Assembly: GCA_016789845.1 (NCBI GenBank)
Contig: JAEUQA010000062.1
Coordinates: 62,001-126,000, forward strand
DNA length: 64,000 nucleotides
Direction of reading: 5' to 3'
Source: Chromatiales bacterium
GTDB taxonomy: Bacteria > Pseudomonadota > Gammaproteobacteria > Steroidobacterales > GCA-2729495
Below, piece after piece: positions 33,726 to 42,483 of the stretch; the first letter of the stretch is position 1, and each line of letters begins with the position of its first letter. The notes below the pieces were generated by a model. That model did no database searches, was not told the origin of the DNA, and worked only from the letters and a program-made list of their open reading frames with translations. Made by a program: the position numbers and the translations under genes.

Positions 33726-36515
33726 ATGAATAGCCGTTACCGGGCACGTCCGGGGCTCGCCTGCGTGGCGCTCGTGTGCAGCATGAGCGTCATGCCCGTT
33801 GCCAACGCGCAGGTGGAAGAGGTCATCGTCACCACCCGCAAGCGCGAGGAAAACCTGCAGGAGGTGCCGATCGCCGTCACCGCCCTGGGTGCCGAGCAGA
33901 TCGAGCGGCAGGGCATCACCAACCTCGGCGACATCGCCCAGCTGGTGCCCAGCGTCCAGTTCGACACGGCCTTCGGGCCCCAGGACACCCGGGTCACCAT
34001 CCGCGGCCTTTCCAACACCCGGGGCCGCTCCAACGTCGCCTTCCTCGTGGACGGCATCGACGTCACCACCGAGAACGTGATTTCCGCCGGCTCGGGCCTG
34101 CTCGCCAACAAGCGCCTGCTGAGCGACGTGGAGCGCATCGAGGTAGTGAAGGGGCCCCAGAGCGCCCTCTACGGGCGTGCTGCCTTTGCCGGCGCCATCA
34201 GCTACGTCACGAAGGAACCGGGGGACGAGCTGGAGGGCGTGGTGCGCATCGACGCGGCCGACTTCGGGCGCCTGCAGCTGGATGGCGCGGTGGGCGGCCC
34301 GGTGCTCCCCGGCCTGCTTGGCCTGCGCCTTTCCGGCGTCAAGTGGTCGGAAGACGGCTATTACACCAACAGCGTGTCGGGCGATGACGTGGGCGGCGGC
34401 GACGGCTATGGCACGGCCCTGGCGGCCGTCCTGACCCCGACGGACAACGTGAAGATCAAGGCCCGGGTGGAGTACAGCGACGAGGACTATGCCCCGACCC
34501 CGACGGTGCCCATCCTCGGAGCAACCGTCAGAACCTACCCCCAGAACGCCGTGAACGCGGGCGTCGGCATCAGCACCGCCTTCAGCGGCACCGCGACCAC
34601 CCTGATCGACTTCGGCGTCTACTGCCCGTCGGGTGCACCAGTGCCCCCGGATTCACCCCCGGGTATCTGCCTGCCCCGGAGCTTCGGCTCCGCCGCCGGC
34701 CGCCAGGTCAGTCACAGCGAGAACCCCTTTACCGGCGGCGACTTTCCGGGGTCCACCATCGAGCTGATGCGCACGACCCTGGTGGCCGACTGGGACCTCG
34801 GCGCCGTCACCCTGTCGAGCTACACCGGGTACACGGACGCCACCCTGGACCAGCTCTACGACCAGGACTACCAGGCCCGGGGGCGACCGGACCAGATCAT
34901 CTCCGAGATGATCACCGATACCCATCAGGAAACGACCCAGTTCAGCCAGGAACTGCGGGCAACCAGTTCCTGGGATGGTCCGGTGCAGCTGACCGTGGGC
35001 GGGCTCTACTGGCACGAGGAGCGGGACCTGGATGATCGCAACAGCATCACCGCCTGCCTGCCCATCACGACCGATTTCCTCGGCAACTTCGTCCGGGACG
35101 TGGCCGGTGTCTGTGACGGCACGGCGGCCCTCGGCGGGCTCGTGTCGATCGCCAGCTGGCAGGACTACGTGCGGCAGGATCTCACGCCCGACGTGCCCGG
35201 GTTCCTGGGGCCCGTCTGGAATACCGACACCGAGCACATGTCCGCCTACCTGAGCGTGGACTGGGCGATCACCGACACCGTTTCGGTCACCCTCGAAGAC
35301 CGTTACATCTACGAGAAATTCGAGATCCTGCGGCCGAACCAGGCCTCCTGCGCTGCCCTCGGCTTCACGGTGCTGGGCGGTAGCTTCGTGGCACCCCTGG
35401 TCTCCGAGGCGGCCAATCCGGGCGAGGACGTCAACTGCGAGTCCTACGAGAATGCCCGCATCAAGGTGAACCGCGGCATGGATCCGAACGGGCCGGAGAT
35501 CCTGAATCCCTTCGACCCCGGCATGCTGCTGGACTGGGCGCTCATCAGCGGCGCGGAAACCTCCCGGTTCCACACGCCCAAGGTCACCCTGAACTGGCAG
35601 GCCACCGACGATGCGCTGGTGTACTTCTCCTGGGCCAAGGCCCAGAAGCCGGGGGGCATCAATCAGCTCGAGGCCGGCGGGTCGCCCACCGTGATCGAGA
35701 ACGAGCGCTTCGCGTCGGAGAAGATGACGGCCTGGGAGCTGGGCGCCAAGACCACCTGGTCCGCCGCCGGCTACCTGCAACTCAATGGCGCTGCGTTCTA
35801 CCAGGACTATTCCGACAAGCAGGTGACCACCCAGGTCCTCATCGACGACAAGCTCGCGCCCCGCGTGACCAACGCGTCATCCGCCGACATCTGGGGCCTC
35901 GAGTTCGACCTGGTGTGGCAGCCGGACGTGATTGACGGTCTGACCCTTGGCGCGTCCTATACCTGGCTGGATCCCCAGTACCAGGACTACCTGGACGACA
36001 CCACCGTGCTTCCCAGGGCCGCCGCCGCGGGCTGTTCGCAGGTGGTCTACAAGGGCGGGCTCGGCGACGATCCTTCCGACCTCACGGACCCCGCCAACGG
36101 CGCGCCCACCTGCCGCATCGACCAGAGCGGCAAGCAGCTGGAGCGCACGCCGGAGAATTCCTTCGTGGGGACCGTCAATCTCCAGCGGCCTTTCAGCGGC
36201 GAGGACCTGAGCTGGTTCGTCGGCTTGAGCGCCTCCTACCAGGACAAGCGCTACCTGGACGTCGACAACTTCACGTACTTCGACGACTTCTGGCTGCTGA
36301 ACCTGCAGCTCGGCCTGACCGGCGACAAGTGGGAGCTGGTGGGCTACATCGACAACCTGCTGGACGACGACACCATCAGGACGGGCGGCTCGGGCCCGGA
36401 GTTCGGCCAGCAGGTGACGGAGCTCGGCTTCGTGGCCGGCCTCGGCGTGCAGTTCGTCTTCGCGCCGCTGCCGGATCCCCGGGTGTTCGGCGTACGGTTG
36501 AGCCGCCGGTTCTAG
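33726..36515 (+). CDS. TonB-dependent outer-membrane receptor
   Basis: 929 residues. Signal peptide ending VANA (about residue 28), then a TonB box-like EEVIVTTRKREENLQ, the plug domain with RIEVVKGPQSALYGRAAFAGAI, and a 22-strand barrel ending in a terminal phenylalanine (GVRLSRRF). The subtype (EEVIVTARK plug) is common in carbohydrate, aromatic and sterol users. Several loop cysteines occur in pairs. It would bring a bulky substrate into the periplasm, fitting the LLM/transporter cluster. Convergent with the DUF481 gene. Confidence 0.92.
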   Translation: MNSRYRARPGLACVALVCSMSVMPVANAQVEEVIVTTRKREENLQEVPIAVTALGAEQIERQGITNLGDIAQLVPSVQFDTAFGPQDTRVTIRGLSNTRGRSNVAFLVDGIDVTTENVISAGSGLLANKRLLSDVERIEVVKGPQSALYGRAAFAGAISYVTKEPGDELEGVVRIDAADFGRLQLDGAVGGPVLPGLLGLRLSGVKWSEDGYYTNSVSGDDVGGGDGYGTALAAVLTPTDNVKIKARVEYSDEDYAPTPTVPILGATVRTYPQNAVNAGVGISTAFSGTATTLIDFGVYCPSGAPVPPDSPPGICLPRSFGSAAGRQVSHSENPFTGGDFPGSTIELMRTTLVADWDLGAVTLSSYTGYTDATLDQLYDQDYQARGRPDQIISEMITDTHQETTQFSQELRATSSWDGPVQLTVGGLYWHEERDLDDRNSITACLPITTDFLGNFVRDVAGVCDGTAALGGLVSIASWQDYVRQDLTPDVPGFLGPVWNTDTEHMSAYLSVDWAITDTVSVTLEDRYIYEKFEILRPNQASCAALGFTVLGGSFVAPLVSEAANPGEDVNCESYENARIKVNRGMDPNGPEILNPFDPGMLLDWALISGAETSRFHTPKVTLNWQATDDALVYFSWAKAQKPGGINQLEAGGSPTVIENERFASEKMTAWELGAKTTWSAAGYLQLNGAAFYQDYSDKQVTTQVLIDDKLAPRVTNASSADIWGLEFDLVWQPDVIDGLTLGASYTWLDPQYQDYLDDTTVLPRAAAAGCSQVVYKGGLGDDPSDLTDPANGAPTCRIDQSGKQLERTPENSFVGTVNLQRPFSGEDLSWFVGLSASYQDKRYLDVDNFTYFDDFWLLNLQLGLTGDKWELVGYIDNLLDDDTIRTGGSGPEFGQQVTELGFVAGLGVQFVFAPLPDPRVFGVRLSRRF

Positions 36516-36528
36516 GCGGGCAGGGGCT

Positions 36529-37590
36529 TCAGAAGGTGTAGCCCAGGCTGGTCACGATGCCGTAGTCGTTCTTCTCGCCCTCTTCGGGCGGCTCGCTGTC
36601 GTAGGAGTCGTAGACGCTGATCTCCACGAACAGGTCCTCGATGAGTTCCCGGCGCAGGGCGAAGTCCAGGGAGCCGCGAACCCGGCCGCTTTCCGTGAGG
36701 CTGGGGAACACCGTCAGTGACGTGGTCAGCGTGGTCTTGGGCGTGTCGTAGGTGAAGAACTCGTAGTCAGTGTTGAAGAACCCCTCCAGGCTCGTCTGGG
36801 CGTCCTCGTCGCCCGCCAGCTGCTCATTGACCACGGCCAGGCCCCCGGTGACGGACCACAGCGTCCGCCCCGTCTGCACCAGGAAGCGGCCGTAACCGGC
36901 GCCACCGAGGGAGCGCAGGTCGATGCCGAGCTCGTCGTTCCGCTCGAAGCTGCCGACCGCGGCCCAGTACCAGCGGTCCTCGAGCAGGCCGCGGTATACC
37001 CCGTTGACGTTCGCCCGCAGGCTGTCTTCCACGCCATCCTGGGAGCGCGAGTAGATTGACGAGTTGAAGTTCAAGAGGAAGTCCTCTGCCCGGCGGCGTG
37101 CGTCGAAGCTGGCGCTCAGGGAGGTGTCATTGTTGGCCTTGGTGGTGTCGAAGCCGGCACTGATGGAGCCGTCCCAGCGCTTGACCCTCACCTCGTCCAG
37201 CTTCAGCGGGTCCAGCCAGACCACGGTTGCCATGGGCACGAACTGTTCCGACCCGGTGTCCGGGCCCTCGCTGCGCAGGAGCAGCTGCCCCCCGGCATCC
37301 GTTTCCGCCAGCGTGCCCTGGAGGCGGCTGCCGTCCTGCACCTCGATGACGTAGAGTTCCCTGCTGCTGACCCGCAGGACGTCCTTCCACTCGATGTAGA
37401 TGGTGCCCATGCTGTCGGTGCTGACCTTGAGCCGGCCGCGCTCCAGGTTCTTGATCTCGCAGGTCACCCGGTCGCCGTTCCTCAGGTGGATGATGTCCGT
37501 CTTGTCGGCGAGGGCGGCGCCTGCCCAGCCCAGCAGGACGAGGCCGGCAAGCCAGGATGTGCAGCTGCGGGTAACCCTGATGGTTTTCAT
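36529..37590 (-). CDS. DUF481 outer-membrane beta-barrel protein (YdiY-like)
   Basis: 353 residues. Signal peptide 1-28 (ending ALAD). An N-terminal SH3-like part, DIIHLRNGDRVTCEIKNLERGRL, is followed by the DUF481 barrel from about 130, ending VTSLGYTF with the terminal Phe of outer-membrane barrels. YdiY of enteric bacteria is acid-induced, but the function of the family is unknown. The ATG at 37590 is chosen because it gives the signal peptide. Confidence 0.85.
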   Translation of the reverse strand: MKTIRVTRSCTSWLAGLVLLGWAGAALADKTDIIHLRNGDRVTCEIKNLERGRLKVSTDSMGTIYIEWKDVLRVSSRELYVIEVQDGSRLQGTLAETDAGGQLLLRSEGPDTGSEQFVPMATVVWLDPLKLDEVRVKRWDGSISAGFDTTKANNDTSLSASFDARRRAEDFLLNFNSSIYSRSQDGVEDSLRANVNGVYRGLLEDRWYWAAVGSFERNDELGIDLRSLGGAGYGRFLVQTGRTLWSVTGGLAVVNEQLAGDEDAQTSLEGFFNTDYEFFTYDTPKTTLTTSLTVFPSLTESGRVRGSLDFALRRELIEDLFVEISVYDSYDSEPPEEGEKNDYGIVTSLGYTF

Positions 37591-37743
37591 TCTGTTTCTG
37601 GGGCCCAATGACGCCGGTACCCGGATGCCGGCAAAGGTAGCATGGCAATCCGTGCCCGGGGACCGTGCGCGGCAGGCAGGCGGTGACCGGTCCGAGTGGC
37701 TTGTGCTAGCCTGAAAAGAAGCCTGCCGAAGAAAGGGCCTGTC

Positions 37744-38064
37744 ATGACCGAATCCAAGCACACCCCCTGGGTCCGCCATCTCGACGCCATCGGTGACGAG
37801 CTGATGCGGCTGTCCATTGCCTGCGACCTGCGGCTCCGCGACCCGGGCGTCATCGACCGCATCCTGAAGAATGACGACACCGTCTGCGGCACGCGGAACC
37901 CGATCGGTTTCCAGAAGCTGCAGAGCCTCGTCAAGGCCACCTTCAGCTCGGTGAACAAGTCGGTGGACCGCATAGGCCTCGAGGAAACGCAGCAGATCAC
38001 CCAGGCCATCATCGAGCGCCTCGACCGAAATCGCGCCATAGGCGGCACCGGGCCAAAGCAATAG
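37744..38064 (+). CDS. Small conserved-looking protein upstream of PPK2, unknown function
   Basis: 106 residues, mostly helical by composition, with no signal or membrane helix. RHLDAIGDELMRLSIACDLRL and a long amphipathic C-terminal helix are visible. AGAAAGGG upstream of ATG 37744 supports the start. It lies 22 bases before ppk2, so the two are probably co-transcribed. No family recognised. It may be an accessory to polyphosphate metabolism by association only. Confidence 0.7.
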   Translation: MTESKHTPWVRHLDAIGDELMRLSIACDLRLRDPGVIDRILKNDDTVCGTRNPIGFQKLQSLVKATFSSVNKSVDRIGLEETQQITQAIIERLDRNRAIGGTGPKQ

Positions 38065-38086
38065 GCACCAGACCGAGGTTCATCCC

Positions 38087-38986
38087 ATGAAGAAGTCCCA
38101 GTTCGAGCGCATCGACAGTTTCATCGCCCCCTACCGCGTGACCCGCGGCAAGGGCTTCCGCCTCAAGGACATCGACCCGGGCGACACGGCGCACCTCAAG
38201 TCCGAGGACAAGGCCGAGGCGAAGGAAATGCTGGCGCGGGGCGTCGAATGGCTCACGGAACAGCAGGACAAGCTGTACGCCCAGGACCACTGGGCCGTGC
38301 TGCTGGTGTTCCAGGCCATGGACGCCGCCGGCAAGGACGGCACCATCAAGCACGTCACCTCAGGGATAAACCCGCAGGGCTGCACGGTCACGTCCTTCAA
38401 GCAGCCCTCCAGCGAGGAGCTGGACCACGACTACCTCTGGCGCTACATGCGGAACGTGCCGGCCCGCGGCCAGATCGGCATCTTCAACCGCTCCTACTAC
38501 GAGGAGCTGCTGGTCGTGAAGGTCCACCAGGAGTTGCTGGCGCGCCAGAAGATGCACCCGTCGCTGGTCACGAAGAAGATCTGGGACGAGCGCTACGAGG
38601 ACATAGCGAACTACGAGAAGTACCTGGTCCGGAACGGCGTGCTGGTGCTCAAGTTCTTCCTGCACGTGTCGAAGGCCGAGCAGAAGCGCCGCTTCATGGA
38701 GCGGCTGGACAACCCCGACAAGAACTGGAAGTTCTCCGCCGCCGACGTGGCCGAGCGGCAGCACTGGTCCGCGTACCAGGAAGCCTACGAGGAGGCGATC
38801 CGGAACACGGCCTCGAAGGCGGCGCCCTGGTACGTGGTGCCGGCCGACAACAAGTGGTTTACCCGGCTGGTGGTGGCGGCAGCCGTGGTCGATGCCATGG
38901 CCGGGCTGAAGCTGCACTACCCGGTGGTGAGCCCGGCGAAGCGCAAGGAACTGGCGGCGGCCCGCAAGCGGCTAGAAGCCGAGTAG
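38087..38986 (+). CDS. ppk2: Polyphosphate kinase 2 family protein
   Basis: 299 residues, the length of single-domain PPK2. Walker A is AMDAAGKDGTIKHV, Walker B FNRSYYEELLVVKVH, and the lid region KFFLHVSKAEQKRRFMERL. The features resemble class III enzymes, which phosphorylate both AMP and ADP using polyphosphate; class I is possible. This would allow ATP regeneration from polyphosphate when respiration is limited, matching the stress gene setting. Confidence 0.9.
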   Translation: MKKSQFERIDSFIAPYRVTRGKGFRLKDIDPGDTAHLKSEDKAEAKEMLARGVEWLTEQQDKLYAQDHWAVLLVFQAMDAAGKDGTIKHVTSGINPQGCTVTSFKQPSSEELDHDYLWRYMRNVPARGQIGIFNRSYYEELLVVKVHQELLARQKMHPSLVTKKIWDERYEDIANYEKYLVRNGVLVLKFFLHVSKAEQKRRFMERLDNPDKNWKFSAADVAERQHWSAYQEAYEEAIRNTASKAAPWYVVPADNKWFTRLVVAAAVVDAMAGLKLHYPVVSPAKRKELAAARKRLEAE

Positions 38987-39021
38987 GGGCGGGCTCTGCC
39001 CGGGCGTTATCCCGCACCGCT

Positions 39022-40407
39022 TCACGAACCGGCGGTGGCGAAGTTCCCGCCGAGGGCCAGGTGCAGGTTGATCCGCTGCACCAGCTGTTCGCTCCGGACC
39101 CGGAGGAGCGCGCTCTTCGCACTGAACAGCCGCATCTGCTGCTGCTCCACGGCCCGCAGGTCGTCGGATCCCACCCGGTAGCGGGTTTCGGCGAGCTGCA
39201 GCGCCCGCTCGTTCTCGGTCACGGCCTGCACGAGAAGCGGCTCGCGGGCCTCCAGCGCAAAGCTGGCGGAGAGGGCGTTCTCCACCTCGGAAAAGGCGTT
39301 GGCGCCGGCCCGGCCGTACTCCGCGACGGCCTCCTTCTGCTCGGCCGTGCGCACGGCGATCTCGGCCTTCAGGCCGCCACCCAGGTAGAGCGGCACGCTC
39401 ACGCGGCCGCCGAAGCCCCACACGGGGTCATCGCGCTCCTTCAGCACCACGAGGTCGCTCGAGAGGCTCGAGAAGCTGGTGTTGAGCCTGATCGTTGGCA
39501 GCCGCGCCGCCTTGGCCTCCTGCACCCGGAAGAAGGCGGCGGCCACGCGCCGCTCCGCCGCGATCACGTCGGGCCGGCGCTCGAGCAGTTCGGAGGGCAG
39601 GCCCGCGGGCACCGGCCCCGGCAGGTTGGGCAGCGCCGAGGGCACGTCGAGCTCGGCAGCGGGGTAACGGCCCACGAGCGTCTCGATCGCCTGCACGGAC
39701 TGCCGGTAGACGAGGCCAAGCTGCTCGGCGACGTCCCGGTAGGTCGCGAGGGAGGCCTGGGCCACGGACACGTCATACTCGTTGCCGATGCCGACGCGCT
39801 GCCGTTGCAGGGCCAGCTCCACGAGCTTCTCGGCCGCAGTCACCATGTCGTCCGCGACGCCCTTCTGCAGGCGCGACTCGCTGGCCAGGAACCAGGCCCG
39901 GGCCACCATCGCCGCCATGGACTGCTGCGCATAGGCGGTGGAGAGCTCGGCGGACAGCAGCTGCAGGCGGGCGGTTTCCCTGCCGGACCGCACCTTGCCC
40001 CAGAGGTCCAGCTCCCAGCTGGCGAACAGGCCGCCGTAGTCCACCGTGCCGCTGCTGCTGTCCTTGCCGCTGATGTTGCCGATGGCCGCGACCTGCGGGT
40101 ACAGCCCGGAACTGGCGGCATCGACGTAGGCGGCGGCCTGCTCGACGCGGGCGGCGGCGGCCAGCAGGTCCGGGTTGTTGGCGAGGGCCTCGGCCACCAG
40201 GGCGTCCAGGCGCGGGTCGGCAAAGCCGGCGAGCCAGGCATCTTCCACGGCGGCCGTGGCTGCACCACTGGCGCTCCAGGCGGCAGGGGTCTCGAGCCCC
40301 GGCAGCGCCTCGCCCTGCACGTCCGCGCGCTCCGGCGGCGACTTGAGCGCACAGGCCGCCGGCAGCGTCGCCGCCAGCGTGAGGAGCAGGGTAGCCCGGA
40401 CGTCCAT
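39022..40407 (-). CDS. NodT-family outer-membrane efflux lipoprotein
   Basis: 461 residues with a lipobox-like LPAAC (Cys19). Two outer-membrane efflux protein repeats follow, each with long helices and short strands (NNPDLLAAAARVEQ and VGIGNEYDVSVAQASLATYRD). It would form the trimeric TolC-like exit duct for the HlyD protein 4 bases upstream. No inner-membrane RND, MFS or ABC pump gene is in the operon. Confidence 0.9.
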   Translation of the reverse strand: MDVRATLLLTLAATLPAACALKSPPERADVQGEALPGLETPAAWSASGAATAAVEDAWLAGFADPRLDALVAEALANNPDLLAAAARVEQAAAYVDAASSGLYPQVAAIGNISGKDSSSGTVDYGGLFASWELDLWGKVRSGRETARLQLLSAELSTAYAQQSMAAMVARAWFLASESRLQKGVADDMVTAAEKLVELALQRQRVGIGNEYDVSVAQASLATYRDVAEQLGLVYRQSVQAIETLVGRYPAAELDVPSALPNLPGPVPAGLPSELLERRPDVIAAERRVAAAFFRVQEAKAARLPTIRLNTSFSSLSSDLVVLKERDDPVWGFGGRVSVPLYLGGGLKAEIAVRTAEQKEAVAEYGRAGANAFSEVENALSASFALEAREPLLVQAVTENERALQLAETRYRVGSDDLRAVEQQQMRLFSAKSALLRVRSEQLVQRINLHLALGGNFATAGS

Positions 40408-40411
40408 GGCC

Positions 40412-41548
40412 CTAGTGGAGCTTGAGGACCAGGTAGTTGGTGTAGGACCCGACGCGCAGGATGATCTTGCGGAGGATGTGGATTGCCTCCGCATGCTCCG
40501 TGTAGATCGCTCCATGGCCTGTCGCGCCGGCGGCGAGGAACAGCCCCTGGTCCCTCTCCGCAATATTGAGCTTCACGGCGAAGCGGCCCGGTGGCAGTGG
40601 CGCCGGGCCAGTGTTTGGCACATTGCCGGACATCGCGAGCTGGCCCTGGCCCTGCGCCCAGACGATCGAATCCACGGTCGCCTTGATGATGGCGCCGGGG
40701 TACGTACTGAGGGCGATCTCCGCCTCGTTGCCGGGTTTCACCCGCCACAGTTCGTTCTGGTCGTAGAGCGCGATCACCTGGAACTCGTCCTCGACGAAGG
40801 ACATTGCCGGGGCGAAGGGCATGGGGTTGATGAAGGACCCCGGCCGCAGCTGCACGTTGATGGCCGAGCCGTTGGCGGGCGCGTACATCACCGTCTGGGA
40901 CAGGTCCCAGCGGGCCTTGGCCAGGTTCGCCTTGATGGTGGCTACCGAAGCGAGGTCGCCGTCGACCACCGCGGCGAGCTGGGCCTGGGCCCGGGCCTCG
41001 TTGGCGACTGCCGACGCGACCTGGCCCTGCAGGTTCGACAGGTCGGCCTGTGCCTTCTCCAGGTCGAAGCGGTTGCCCGCGCCCGTGGCGCTCAACTCCT
41101 CGTACTGCTTCACGCGCAGCTTCGTCAGGTCAATCTGGGAGCGCAGGGCCGCCGTAGTGCCTTTGGCGACGTTCAGCTGCTCGCGCAGCTCCCGCGCCGA
41201 GCCCTCCGACTCCGCCAGCTGGGCTTCCAGGGCCTTGACCTCCAGCTCGTAGGGTGTGGGGTCGATGCGAAACAGCACGTCGCCCTTCTTCATGGGCCGG
41301 TTGCCCTCCGCCGGCACCTCGATAACGCGCCCCTTCACCTGGGGGATCACCTGGACAACGTACTTGATGACGCGCACGTCGGCGGAGGAGGGCGCGACGA
41401 CGTTCAGCGAGAGGATCAGCACGGTCAGGCCGACGATGGGGATGATGGCCACCGTCACCTGGGAGACGGTGTTCCAGGGCAGCAGCCTGAACTTGATGAA
41501 GATCAGCCAGACGAAGAAGCTGTAGATGCCGAGCAGGAGGATTTCCAT
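40412..41548 (-). CDS. yibH: HlyD-family membrane-fusion protein (YibH-like)
   Basis: 378 residues. Two N-terminal hydrophobic stretches (3-20 and 29-50) anchor it. Then lipoyl-like half VRVIKYVVQVIPQVKGRV, a long coiled-coil hairpin (about 95-200) and the second half, followed by a barrel domain. The pair with a DUF3302 gene matches the enteric yibI-yibH arrangement. Its first base overlaps the DUF3302 stop. Likely works with the NodT lipoprotein; the inner-membrane partner is not evident. Confidence 0.87.
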   Translation of the reverse strand: MEILLLGIYSFFVWLIFIKFRLLPWNTVSQVTVAIIPIVGLTVLILSLNVVAPSSADVRVIKYVVQVIPQVKGRVIEVPAEGNRPMKKGDVLFRIDPTPYELEVKALEAQLAESEGSARELREQLNVAKGTTAALRSQIDLTKLRVKQYEELSATGAGNRFDLEKAQADLSNLQGQVASAVANEARAQAQLAAVVDGDLASVATIKANLAKARWDLSQTVMYAPANGSAINVQLRPGSFINPMPFAPAMSFVEDEFQVIALYDQNELWRVKPGNEAEIALSTYPGAIIKATVDSIVWAQGQGQLAMSGNVPNTGPAPLPPGRFAVKLNIAERDQGLFLAAGATGHGAIYTEHAEAIHILRKIILRVGSYTNYLVLKLH

Positions 41549-42075
41549 CAGCCGGCTCCCGCCCCGCCGCCCGGCGTCCCCACCCGGCTCTCCACGGCCA
41601 TTAGGCGGGCGTGCATCTCGCGCAGTTCGTCCGGGAGCTGGCCGCGCTTCGCCAGGGAGTCCAGCTCCGCCCGGAGGCGGGCCACGTCCTCGCCCAGGGT
41701 GGACGCTTCCTTCGCCTCGAGGGATTTGTAGTAGTCGTCGTGCTTGTCCCGGCCGTAGGCCATCTTGTAGATCACCGGTTTGCTGTAGGCCATGATCCAG
41801 GCGATGGGCCAGAGCAGTCCGCCAAAGACGAGGGACAGCAGGCAGAGGACCTTGATGACCTCCTTCTGGGGGTGCTCGCGTTGCTCGGCGACTTTCTCGG
41901 GCAGGATGTGCACCAGCCAGAACGCCGCGATGGCCACGATGGGCACGATGATGATCACCACGATCGTCATGAAGTCGGCGGCCTTGTCGAGCGCTTCGCC
42001 CTTGAAGATGGACGCCTGGGCTGCCGGTGCGACGGCGACAGTCAGCGCGGCGAGCCAGCGAATGACGACGGCCAT
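41548..42075 (-). CDS. yibI: DUF3302 membrane protein (YibI-like)
   Basis: 175 residues from ATG 42075, which gives a signal-like MAVVIRWLAALTVAVAPAAQA. A longer start at 42138 is possible. Two strong helices (about 35-55 and 75-95) follow, then a charged coiled tail (LGEDVARLRAELDSLAKRG). DUF3302 is nearly always beside a YibH-type HlyD protein, as here. The function is unknown; it may be the missing inner-membrane component of the export complex. Confidence 0.82.
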   Translation of the reverse strand: MAVVIRWLAALTVAVAPAAQASIFKGEALDKAADFMTIVVIIIVPIVAIAAFWLVHILPEKVAEQREHPQKEVIKVLCLLSLVFGGLLWPIAWIMAYSKPVIYKMAYGRDKHDDYYKSLEAKEASTLGEDVARLRAELDSLAKRGQLPDELREMHARLMAVESRVGTPGGGAGAG

Positions 42076-42146
42076 GCCCCGCGTGATCGGTGAGGACCGA
42101 CGATCAACGCTGTGTGCAGGAATGGTGCGGGCCGGCATGATCCCGG

Positions 42147-42314
42147 CTACTTCCCCGTAGAAACGATGGTCGGGATCGCCGCGGCGATGGTTGCCAGGGC
42201 CAGCAGGACGGCCATGCCAGGCTTGTTCTCGGCAAAGGCCGTGTATGCGCCGTAGGCCAGCGCGAGCGTGGCGAAACCCGTCAGCACGCGGGACAGAGTG
42301 CTGTTGACGTTCAT
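42147..42314 (-). CDS. 55-residue small membrane protein, unannotated type
   Basis: Translating the minus strand from ATG 42314 gives 55 residues ending at TAG 42149-42147. It starts MNVNSTLSRVLTGFATLALA and has a second hydrophobic stretch MAVLLALATIAAAIPTIV. A purine-rich AGAGAGG precedes the start. Two short helices joined by AENKPG suggest a hairpin membrane protein. It lies upstream of and collinear with the YibI/YibH/NodT genes and may be part of that operon. Family unknown. Confidence 0.65.
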   Translation of the reverse strand: MNVNSTLSRVLTGFATLALAYGAYTAFAENKPGMAVLLALATIAAAIPTIVSTGK

Positions 42315-42335
42315 GATCGATACCTCTCTTCGCTT

Positions 42336-42351
42336 AGTCTGGCACCAGACT
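42336..42351. promoter_or_regulatory. Operator-like palindrome AGTCTGG-CA-CCAGACT
   Basis: Seven-base perfect arms around CA lie 22 bases upstream of the small membrane-protein start and in the divergent gap before the SulP gene. Strong symmetry and location suggest a dimeric regulator site for one or both units. The TetR gene nearby has a different candidate site of its own. Confidence 0.5.
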
Positions 42352-42483
42352 GGATACGTTGCACGGGGGGAAAGCTCCGATCAAGAGGGATTTCCCCTCA
42401 GGGCCGGTCCCGGTCGGGGTCAGCCCATTCCCCCCGGGAGTGAGGTAGTGTTGGGGAGAGCTTGAGCAAGGGGTGCATGAGGG

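Noticed and set aside
38248..40425. A 725-codon plus-strand open frame across ppk2 and opposite the NodT gene
   Set aside because: The first part is a shifted frame of ppk2 and the rest is antisense to NodT; no family pattern is visible.
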